Both the position numbers and the translations under genes were made by a program. DNA of 64,000 bases from Vanilla planifolia (taxonomy: Eukaryota; Streptophyta; Magnoliopsida; Asparagales; Orchidaceae), in NCBI GenBank assembly GCA_023846275.1, contig CM043870.1:10735527-10799526 (forward strand). The letters run 5' to 3'. Below the pieces are notes generated by a model. That model ran no database searches. It had not been told where the DNA came from and was given only the letters and a program-made list of their open reading frames with translations. Positions 25,493 to 37,400 of this stretch are shown here, one piece after another (within the stretch, counting starts at the first letter, position 1; each line of letters starts with the position of its first letter).

Positions 25493-28400
25493 TTACTTTC
25501 TTTGTGAAGAATGCTGATGCTTCCTATTCTTAGATCGAAGATTCTTAGAGGAACCCTCCCCAAGTTTGCTCTTTGCCGAAGGGCCCAAGCTCTGGACTGC
25601 CCGTTTGGTTGGCCGCCTCCGCAAGCTCCTCCCATCGTCCCCAAGGGCAGCCTTTGTTAAGCTGCTTAGCATGACCTCTCTCGCCCTTTGCTGCCTAATT
25701 GGCAGCTTGTTCAGATAAGCGATATTGGGCAGAAGACTCAAAACCGCCTTCCTCATCTGTTCATCCCCCAAGTTGTTCTGTAAAGGGTTTCCAACAAGAT
25801 TAAGAGCCAAAAGAGAATTGTAGTTGGCAACGAGCTGCCCCAAAGCCTTGGTCGTGGTTATCTTATTGAAGCTGAGGTCAAACACCGTCAGCTTTAGGAG
25901 GCGATGGAGACCCTCAACCTCACTAATCTTATTACCAGCAAGATACAGCTCCTTAATGATGGTGCAATTCGATAACCCTGAGAGAGCATTACTAAAGTCA
26001 GAGGAAATAGAACGCGAACAAGCATATTCAATTTGGATACAACCATGGACATGCATGTTTGAAATGTCTTATAGTGATACAAGGACGAGGAGTGAATTGA
26101 CAAGATTTAATTCATGAAATCAAAAGCTATTGCCTAATCAACCAAGCATTTGGGTTACTATTGCACTATTGATAAACATTCTTCGAAATGCTTAAATTAA
26201 TAGTTGTCAGAGTAACAACAAACATGAATGCCAAGGATTTAAGTTATCATGAAATAAATTGAAACATGTTCTTTTAAGTATTTGTTATGCGGGTTTCTAA
26301 TTAATTAACCTGGAGGTTTTAAAATACAAATGTGGGTTTTATTAAAATAGTCATGCATGTAGGTCTACGAAAAACAAAAACCCCTTTCCTTGCATATGGA
26401 ACCCAAGTAACTAGAGAAAATAAAAACATTTGTAGAAAAGCTTGCTTCTTCTATCGTGTTCTAAGACTGTTGGGAGATCGTCACAAAGGATATACAAAAC
26501 ATATCACAATAGAGGAAGCTATCATTACTAATGACCAATGCAAGATTTTAAAAGAGGAAAGAATAAAAAATCAATAGGCCTTATTTCTCATGTATCAAAG
26601 AATAAACTTAAATCACTTTGAAGAACCTCTCAGATGCAACATTTAGCAAGGTCACCTAAGATATCCTTTCCACTACCTTCAAGGGTATTGAGTAAGTAAA
26701 GCAAGTTCGCCTCCATCTCTGATCGAAGTTCAAGAAAGCTCTTAAGAAAAGATAAAGAGATTATTTTTTTGAATCCTTGTTATTGTTAACAATATATGGA
26801 TAGCCTAAAATCCAAAAACATGATACATAAAAGATGGATAAGGTGCTTCGGTCTATAACACAAAACAATGTGTTCTCAAACCACTACTATGGAAGAAGCG
26901 CTAAAGTGAAAGTTGATTGAGAACCAAGAGTGAGCAACAATATGTGACATGGATGAGTTTATTGAATTTTTGGAGAATAAGATGGGAAACATCATCCAAA
27001 GGGAATCATCCAAACTCTTAAGTTATAAAATATATCTTATAGACAATAAACATGCATATATTTCTAATGTTTAGCTGTATGCCAAGATGAAAAAAAAAAC
27101 ATTGTCAACATTGGTTTGTTTCTTGGAAAAGACTACGGAATGCATACGCAAAAAATGTGTCATATAGTAAGAAATAAAATTGAAAGGCAAATAATTAAGG
27201 CCCATATGACAAGAAATTGGTTGTTGCCCATTTTTTTACAACAAATTCAAGAACTTTCTCCCAAAACTAATAGAAAATGAGAGTTGAAGGTGTCATCTTT
27301 CACTAAACCATACCAATTCCAACGTACTTCAACAATTATACAAGGTTGGCTTGGTTAGCGGCTTGGCGAACATCTAAACATGATATTATGTCAGTTAAGA
27401 CATGCTGATGCCGAACGGATTACAATAATTTGAGCAATACAGAAATTACATCCACACACCAGAAATAAAGTAAACTTGAAAGGTAAAAATGTGAAAATTC
27501 GAAAAGAAATAACAAGCAAGAGACACCCGTCCAAGGCAATCTTAGCCAAGAGGGGGACCGTGAGCAACACAGAGGTCGCTCCGTAGGCTAGGTGGTCCGC
27601 AACACCTCGACGGCACAGACGCGGGGTACTCGGATAAGGGTTTAAATACCGAGCGAGATAAATTTTGAAAAGTGGAATGGTCGCACCGGCGCAGTTGAAA
27701 GGTACAAAGATCGCGCTAAATCACCGTAAATCAGAAATTTAACAGATATTATTCGAGTAAGAACCGTTCAAGTCCGAGGGAACCCAAATCTTAAGAGAGA
27801 GAGAAGCGTCGAAATCCGGATGAAAAGGCGAATGTGACGATGAGTAGTTATGAAACGTTACCGTCGTGGTAGCGGCGGGGTATGGAGAGTATGTCGATGA
27901 AGGGACGAAGATGAAGATGGCGTCGTTGATAAACTGGCACGGCCTCTCACCGCTTGGGCCTCGCACCCCTCCTCCCAGTACCGGAGCCTCGACGAATCAG
28001 CACGCCGAAGTCTTGTTGGAATCACACCAATGACTCAACAAGTGAAAGCAAAGCACTAAAATACTTAAACAAGCTCAAATATCAACTGACCTTACATAGG
28101 GGTAGGCCTCCCTATTTATAGAGAGCCTAAGGGTACATCGGTAAAACAACTTTTAGAGTTTTAAAGGAATAAAATACGTGAAACTTGGAAATAAATAGGA
28201 AAATAACAAATATAAAGGCTGCATATCAATTTCTGCCTTTTAAAACATTAAAAAAAAGGCAGGAAATAGTCAAAAGCTGATCCAGAAGCTGTTGCCAAAC
28301 AGCTTTTAAGGCAAATCCGGCGGGCTAGCAGCGGTTGGCGGCGGCGGTCGCGGCGGCGAATCCGGCGGGGACGCTGGCGCGGTCGAGTCGTGTTGTCGCG

Positions 28401-31400
28401 GGTCGGTTACGGGTCGGCGTGGGTCGGAGACGGGTCGGCGCGGTTCATCCGACCCGAGCCATGACACGGGTCTGAACCGGGTCGCGCCGACCTGCCACCC
28501 GCGGGCGCGTCTCGCGCGAACCCGCGCGCGGGTCCGTCGACTCAACGGCCGACGGCGGCGAAGCGGTGGCGGACGGTCGCAATCGGCGGCGGAAGGCGTC
28601 CGGCGGCGGCGAAAACCGGAAAAAGAGGCCTTTTGGCCAAATTTGGGTCCCCGAATCCAAAAATAATGTTCTTGAGTGTTAATTCGAGCCCGAAATGCAA
28701 CTTTGGGCTCCAAATTGATCCTGTTCATGAAGAGTAACTCCCTTGGTCGTCGGGTAGTGCAGGAGCGCATCTGAACAGATGAAGTACGTCGAAAATCATG
28801 CATGGCGCTGGTGTCCCCACCAATTCCCCCATAGCGAGAAAGACTCAGCTCCGATGAGTCAACTCCAAGTTGTTCCTCATACATCCTCAATGCATCTGGA
28901 TTCAATCGCTGTAACTCTTCTCTTGTGATCCAAGTATCCTCGGTATCCGACCGGCCTTGCCATCGAACAAGATATCTTTGATAACTTCGATTTCTGGTTA
29001 ATGTAGTTTGATCGTCTAGTACCTTTTCAATCTGCTCACTCCTCTTACCTTGACAAGTTGGTGGACACTCAGGTAAAGGTTCACTCTCAAGGGGTGTTGA
29101 TGTAGGCTCAAGTGGCTCACTGGGAATCTCGATCGGCTCCTTGTAGGCCACCAGGTCTGAGACGTTGAAGGTATTGCTGATGCCGTAATCGTCTGGTAAC
29201 TCCACTGTGTATGCATTTGGTCCAATCTTTTTTAAGATTCGGAATGGACTAGCGCCTCTTGCATGTAACTTCCTTAAGGTTCCTGGTGGAAACCTTTCAG
29301 GTCTGATTCGAATCATCACATAATCACCTTCCAAGAACTCCTTAAATCTGCGATGTGCATCCGCAAGTTTCTTATATTGCTCATTACTTAAATTAATTTT
29401 ATCTTTAATATGTTTATGAATCTCTCTGATGTGTTGTGCAAACTCTTGTGCAGACTCCGATGTGCGTGCTTGAATAGGTAATGGGATAAGGTCAATTGGA
29501 CTATGAGGTTTGTACCCATTATAAGCTTCAAAGGGACTCATTCCTATAGACCTATTAACTGAACTATTATATGCATATTCCGCACGTGATAAAAGTAAAT
29601 CCCAATTTTTTGCATTGTCTCCTACTAAGCATCGTAATAGATTTCCTAGGCTTCGATTTACCACTTCGGTTTGACCATCCGTTTGAGGGTGGTAGGCAGA
29701 TGAGAATTTTAGTTTCGTCCCCATTAGATGCCAAAGAGTTTTCCAAAAATAAGAAGTAAAACGAACATCTCTATCGGTAACTATGGTTTTGGGTAATCCA
29801 TGCAATTTTACAATTTCATCAAAGAATAAGCGAGCAATATGTGAGGCATCTGAAGTTTTAAAACATGGGATAAATCTGGCCATTTTTGTAAATCGGTCTA
29901 CTACTACGAAAATAAAGTCATGTTTTTGAACAATTTTAGGCAAACCAAGGACAAAGTCCATACTAAGATCTTCCCATGGTCGTGATGGTATGGGTAAAGG
30001 AGTATAAAGACCAGTGTTTTGGGAACGTTGTTTAGCAACGGCACAAGTTCTACACCCAGCAATTATGCGAGCTACATGTCGTTTTAATCCAGGCCAATAA
30101 AATCTATCTTCAATGGCTGTAATTGTCTTGTCTCTTCCAAAATGTTCTGCTAATCCTCCAGCATGTATTTCCCAAATTAAGAAGTCTCTAAGGGAAGTTT
30201 GGGGAATACATAATTGTTGACCACAAAAAAGATAACCATCTTTAATAGTATAATCATAAATAGCCTTGGTTGGATTATTAATTAAGTCCTTATAAATAGG
30301 TCCAAAGTTGGCACATTCTTGGTACAGATCAGGTAGAGTTTCAAAGCCAGTAATTGATACAGATAATGTGGTAAGTAAATTTACTCGTCTACTGAGGGCA
30401 TCGGCAACTTTGTTTTCTATACCAGGCTTATGTTTTAGGACAAATGTGTAGCTTTGAAGAAATTCTATCCATTTGGCATGTTGTGGTTTTAATTTCTTTT
30501 GTGAGTTCAAAAACCTTAAGGCCTCATGATCAGAATATAATACAAACTCTTGAGGTAGGAGATAATGTCTCCAATGTCTGAGGGCTTGTACTACTGCATA
30601 AAATTCTTTATCATAGACGGAATATTTTCTACGAGATTCATTTAGTTTTTCACTAAAATAGGCAATAGGTCGTCCTTCTTGACTAAGGACTCCTCCGACT
30701 CCTACACCTGAAGCGTCACAAGAAACTTCAAAAACAATAGAAAAATCAGGAAGTCGGAGTATAAGAGCGTTGGTCATACTTTCCTTAATTTTAGCAAAGG
30801 CTTTATCAGCTGCTGAAGTCCATTCAAAGTTTCCTTTTTTTATGCAATCTGTTAGTGGAACTAAAACCTTTAATAAACTTTCTATAAAAAGTGGCCAGAC
30901 CATGGAAACTCCTAACATCATGAACAGATTGAGGTGTTGGCCAATCGATTATTGCTTTGACCTTATCAGGGTCAGCAGACAATCCATTTTTTGAGACTAT
31001 AAATCCTAGAAAATTTACACAATCAGTAACAAAAGCACACTTCTTGAGATTGGCATAGAGATTACTTTCCTTGAGTGTTAAACAAATTATTTTCAAATGT
31101 TCTAAGTGTTGTTCTGGGGTATGACTAAAAATTAGAATGTCATCAAAGTAAACTACGATGAATTTTCCTAAGTAAGGTCGAAGTATTTGGGTCATGAGTC
31201 TCATAAAAGTACTCGGGGCATTAGAAAGACCAAAGGGCATGACTAACCATTCATATAATCCATCTCTAGTTTTAAAAGCGGTTTTCCATTCATCTCCAGG
31301 ACGAATTCTTACTTGATGATATCCACTTTTTAAATCAATTTTAGAGAAAACCGTGGCTCCACTCATTTGGTCAAGAAGATCATCTAATCGTGGAATAGGA

Positions 31401-34400
31401 AACCTATATTTCACAGTTATTTTATTAATAGCCCTACTATCGATACACATTCTCCATGTTCCATCTTTCTTTAGGGCTAAGAGGGCAGGAACGGCACAAG
31501 GGCTAAAACTCTCTCGTATGAGCCCTTTGTCTAATAGTTCTTGAACTTGTCGGGCTAACTCTTGGTGTTCTGTGGGACTCGTTCTATAATGGGGTAGGTT
31601 CGGCAAGCTAGCTCCAGGCACCAAATCTATAGCATGTTGGATGTCACGAAGTGGGGGTAAACCTTGGGGTTCTTCCTTAAAAACTTCTGGAAAACTAGAC
31701 ATAATAGGTTCTATTATTGGTGGAATGACTATGTTTGGTTCCTCATTTGAAACTTCTCTCATTGCTACGGCCCAAATAATTGAACCATCAGTAAATTCTC
31801 GTTCAACCTCTCCTTGAGATATAAACTGAATTTTTTTCTCTTGGTTAGTAGTGGGTTTCGTTTTTAGGGGTTTAACTTGGTCTTTTGGTGGGGAAGGATG
31901 TAATTTAACTCTATGACCTTAATGTGTGAATATACAAGTATTAGATTTTCCGGTAATAAGGACATCATGGTCATATAGCCAGGGTCGTCCTAAGATAATA
32001 CTTCCAACTTGCATGGAGACAACATCACATAGAATATCTTCTGAATATTGGCCAAATTTAAGAGGAACCATACATTGTTTCTTAACAGGAATAGAGGTAT
32101 CGTTGATCCACGAAACTGTATAAGGGTTTGGGTGTTGGGTGGTGGTTAATCCAATGCGTGCCACACTATCCGCAGAAATCGCATTAATGCTACTACCACT
32201 ATCGATTACCACCTTGCACACCTTTTCCCCAATTTTAACAAATGTATGAAAAATTGTGGTTCGTCTCCAATCTTCACTCACCTTGGGTTGGGTGAAAGTG
32301 CACCTAACGACTGTGATAGGTTCATTTTTCTCAATAGTATATTCTCCGTCTTCTTCATAGTATTCATTGGCTAGGGTTGGATCAGGTACATACTCTTCAT
32401 CACCTACTTTCTCTCCAAGGTTTGGTTCATCCTCTTCTTCTCCGATATAATTAATTTGTCGTGTAGGACATTGGGCTGCCATATGACCTCGCCCTTTGCA
32501 TTTGAAACAAGTTATTTCAGACGATCGATTGGTGGGTTGGTCTGTTTTTGTGATAGGTTTTGGAGTAGCATTTGGAGAGGGGATTGTTGGTGGATGACTA
32601 GTGGAAGGTCCATGGTTACTTGACCTAAAATTTGACTTGGGTATTGGCTCAACTTTCTTAGTGGAAAATAGTTTCTGAAGCCTCTCAAATTCACTTGCGA
32701 TCCTATAGGCCTCCTCTAAAGTGTGGATGTTTCTCATAAAGAGTTCCCTTTGTATATCTTCCCTAAGTCCTGCTCTAAATCGAGAAAGAGTAACTAAAGG
32801 ATCTTCATTGACACCACAACGTAAGTGATACTCATCAAAACAAGTAATATACTCATTCACTGACTTTCCTCCTTGGTTTAAACATTGCCATTGATCAAGT
32901 AGTTGGTGCTTGTAGGAGAGTGGGATGTATTTGTCCCTAAGGATTCCTTTTAATTCACTCCATGTTCCTATGGGTGGAGATCCTCTTTGATGGCGATTAG
33001 TTTCTATGGTTTCTACAAAGAGTCGAGCTTGTCTGGCTAGTTTCATACGGGCAAACAAAACTTTTCGTTCTTCACTAAGCCTAAACCATTGAAAGTAGTG
33101 GTCTAGGGCTGCCTCCCACTCTATGTATTCTTTAGGATTCATGGTTCCTTCAAAGGTTGGTGTGTCACACTTGATGGATTTTATAAGTTTATCGTCATCA
33201 TTTTCAAGTGGTCTCCTTAAGAAGGGATCGTTGATTCTTGGAGGTGCATGATGTGGGGAATAGGTAATATCAGGTTCATATATGGTAGGTTCACATTTTT
33301 TTTGTTCTAGTTGGGTGACTCTAGTGTCCAACCTCTCTAGTGTGACTAAAATAGTTTGTAAAGTAATATGAAGTTGGTCAGGGAGTTGATTGTCCATTGG
33401 ATAAACTTACGCCGTCGATAACGATTGTACTAGCCTAACCGTTCTCTGATACCAATTTGATGCCGGACGGATTACAATAATTTGAGCAATACAGAAATTA
33501 CATCCACACACCAGAAATAAAGTAAACTTGAAAGGTAAAAATGTGAAAATTCGAAAAGAAATAACAAGCAAGAGACACCCGTCCAAGGCAATCTTAGCCA
33601 AGAGGGGGACCGTGAGCAACACAGAGGTCGCTCCGTAGGCTAGGTGGTCCGCAACACCTCGACGGCACAGACGCGGGGTACTCGGATAAGGGTTTAAATA
33701 CCGAGCGAGATAAATTTTGAAAAGTGGAATGGTCGCACCGGCGCAGTTGAAAGGTACAAAGATCGCGCTAAATCACCGTAAATCAGAAATTTAACAGATA
33801 TTATTCGAGTAAGAACCGTTCAAGTCCGAGGGAACCCAAATCTTAAGAGAGAGAGAAGCGTCGAAATCCGGATGAAAAGGCGAATGTGACGATGAGTAGT
33901 TATGAAACGTTACCGTCGTGGTAGCGGCGGGGTATGGAGAGTATGTCGATGAAGGGACGAAGATGAAGATGGCGTCGTTGATAAACTGGCACGGCCTCTC
34001 ACCGCTTGGGCCTCGCACCCCTCCTCCCAGTACCGGAGCCTCGACGAATCAGCACGCCGAAGTCTTGTTGGAATCACACCAATGACTCAACAAGTGAAAG
34101 CAAAGCACTAAAATACTTAAACAAGCTCAAATATCAACTGACCTTACATAGGGGTAGGCCTCCCTATTTATAGAGAGCCTAAGGGTACATCGGTAAAACA
34201 ACTTTTAGAGTTTTAAAGGAATAAAATACGTGAAACTTGGAAATAAATAGGAAAATAACAAATATAAAGGCTGCATATCAATTTCTGCCTTTTAAAACAT
34301 TAAAAAAAAGGCAGGAAATAGTCAAAAGCTGATCCAGAAGCTGTTGCCAAACAGCTTTTAAGGCAAATCCGGCGGGCTAGCAGCGGTTGGCGGCGGCGGT

Positions 34401-37400
34401 CGCGGCGGCGAATCCGGCGGCGAATCCGGCGGGGACGCTGGCGCGGTCGAGTCGTGTTGTCGCGGGTCGGTTACGGGTTGGCGTGGGTCGGAGACGGGTC
34501 GGCGCGGTTCATCCAGCAGGTCGTGCGACCCGAGCCATGACACGGGTCTGAACCGGGTCGCGCCGACCCGCCACCCGCGGGCGCGTCTCGCGCGAGTCCG
34601 TCGACTCAACGGCCGACGGCGGCGAAGCGGTGGCGGACGGTCGCAGTCGGCGGCGGAAGGCGTCCGGCGGCGGCGAAAACCGGAAAGAGGCCTTTTGGCC
34701 AAATTTGGGTCCCCGAATCCAAAAATAATGTTCTTGAGTGTTAATTCGAGCCCGAAATGCAACTTTGGGCTCCAAATTGATCCTGTTCATGAAGAGTAAC
34801 TCCCTTGGTCGTCGGGTAGTGCAGGAGCGCATCTGAACAGATGAAGTACGTCGAAAATCATGCATGGCGCTGGTGTCCCTACCACATGCACACTCGACAA
34901 GCATCAAAGGCTTCCTCAACATTGACAGAAATCATGGAAAGCCATGCAAGTGCTACAACAACTCTATATAGACAATACTTATCTAATTAAACAAGTCTCC
35001 TTTGGTGGAAATATTTATAAACTTCATAAATCTCATAGAATTTCAAATTGCATGCATAAGCAAAATACTCAAATCTATTTGGGATCAGTAAGTCACCACA
35101 ACAACTATTCAAGCTTTTTCAACAATGCATGCTATCAAACAAAATTCATGATTATCTAAATAATGATATAATAATGATAGAATGGAGTAGAAATAAAAAA
35201 TCGAACCTTCCTGAACATTTAAGGAGCATGTTAAAGAAAAAAGGTTGTCAAAAAATTTCAAACATGGACCATGGTGTGTGACTATATTTGCTCAATTATT
35301 GCCCTTTAAAGTATATCAGGGATATGACTTCAAAAGAACCATAGAATAGATGAAGCAAATTGTAATATGGTTTGCCCATACATAGTACCCAAAGAGTGAA
35401 GATAGAACACAGATGATCACAGTACGAAGTGTCGAACAACATTGCTCTCAACAAGGATTCTACTAAAAGAACCATAGCAAAACAATTATGTCCAAGATAA
35501 GAAAGCAAACGAGGAGGTATAACTTCCATAGCTATCATCATGATCACCTCCAACAAGTAGAACTCAATTGACCACAAGACTAAGGAGAAGTTCATTTACA
35601 ATCAACAACATATCAACAGCTTTAACTTCAATAAAAAAGAAGCCTAAATGAAATATATGAGGTAAAATAAGATCATCAACATAATTTGTTTTACTTATAT
35701 ACCAACAATGAATCTCTTTGCTTTTATGATGTGGTGCATAATTAGAATTGTTTAGTAATGGAGACCCATACAATTGTCAACACAGAGCGAGTCAAGCTTC
35801 CACCTGGTCATAAGGCTAATTGGCGAGGATTGTACAAGGCAAAATGAGCTATAGATAGCTCAATCAAGCACTACACCAAAGATTATGAACATGAAGATGG
35901 AGTGGTCTATGAAACGAACCTTGAACCACTAGTCGACCTCGATACAATGAAGCCATTGATTTCTCTGGTTATGTATCATCATTGGAGCACATACCAACCA
36001 GACATGAAGTTCACATTCCTCAATAGTGTGTTTGAGGAAAGAAACTAGAAGACTTCACTAAAGTTAATTAAAAAGAAGATGTAGAAGTTAAATAATGTAC
36101 TATAGAGCTTGAAACAACAACTTAGAGCTTGAAATGTTCAAATTGATAACTACCTAAAGGAGAATGAGATCCCAAAATGCCCCTAAAACCAAGAACAGTG
36201 AAAATTGATCACTTTTCTTTATGTTAATGATCTTCTCTTTATAGGAAATTCTAAAGAGATGTTCAAGAAGTCCGAAGTACATGTGCAAAGAATTTAAGAT
36301 AATCAATTATGGAAACATTTCCCATTTCTTCAAAACTAAGGTAAGGGAGCAAAAACAGTAGCTTCATCTCTCAAAAGAACTATGCAAAAGTGATTCTTGA
36401 AGAGACCAAAATGCAAAACTATAAAATAGTCAATAGTTTAGTATCAAAAAGTCGAAAGTCAAGAAAAGAAAAAGAAGAATAAAGATAAGACAACAATTTA
36501 ATTCTATTCATATCCAATAAGAAGTTTTAAGCTATTTAACCATCACTAGACCCAATATTTTATATAGAGTTGGACTTATTAGTAGTTAAAATAAAGCACG
36601 TAGAGAATTGCATTGACTCATAACAAAAGAAAATTCTCCAATATTAGAAAGGTATGAACTCAAGCTTACATAATACTCATGGCAAGGAAGTTATTTGACC
36701 ATTTAGATAGCTACTGAGAAGGTAATCATGATGAGCACAAGAGCATCTCGAGATATTCATTTTACATTTGGAGCTTCACCTTCTCTTGAACTTCAAAAAG
36801 AAAGAGATTGTTGCATTATCTTTTGGTGAAGTATGAGGTTGTAGAATTTCCAAATAAAATAAAACACAATCTTATATCATACTAAAACCCTTGTTTTAGG
36901 AAACCTAATATCAAATATAAATGAGATTCTAAGGCTTAGAAGAGAATACAGTTAGCCATGATTCATCCAAAAGGTTAGATCACATATATGGTGCTTCCAA
37001 AAAAGTCAAAACTATGGTAAACTTTTGTCTTTTTTATTTTTGGAAAAGTTTGACCAAATGAAGGAACCATGCAAGTAGCAAAAGGACTATGATGGTTTAT
37101 AAAAATTCATGATGAATCATTTTGATTAAATCATAAATCATGTGGACCTATCTTGAAAATGAACTATTCTGTGTCATTATCTCAAAAGCTTATTTGGTAA
37201 ATGTTTTGATTAGAATATTCTTAGTTTAAGATATTATGAGAGGTCTATATTTGATTATCAAAAGAGATTTCAAATCATCATTTTATATTACATTATCTTT
37301 ACCAAATCCAAAAAAAAAAAAAATCTTTTCTACAGAATTAAAATCAAGGTAATCATCCAGAAGTTGCGAAACAATCTTCTCCAAATCTTTCTTTCTCATC

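Larger units (their letters stand above)
27406..34884 (-). mobile_element. Young Ty3/gypsy chromovirus, nearly whole (7,479 bp)
   Basis: Minus-strand LTR retrotransposon with LTRs at 33,458-34,884 (5') and 27,406-28,822 (3'), flanked on both sides by the 5-bp duplication CATGC (27,401-27,405 and 34,885-34,889). LTR ends are TG...CA on the element strand. Parts in order: gag with a CCHC knuckle, aspartic protease, reverse transcriptase, RNase H, integrase, chromodomain. The order RT-RH-IN and the chromodomain make it a chromovirus. The pol sequence suggests the Galadriel/CRM side of the group, clade not settled. The LTRs differ by only a few substitutions and a few short length changes, so the insertion is recent, probably well under a million years. 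The coding part looks nearly whole with about two breaks. It lies inside the last intron of the LRR gene, in the same orientation. Confidence 0.95.

Noticed and set aside
25990-26056. Upstream extension of the last LRR exon (open frame continues to 26,056)
   Set aside because: The acceptor at 25,978 gives both the right phase and the conserved RIGHGLSNC junction. The extension has no repeat pattern.
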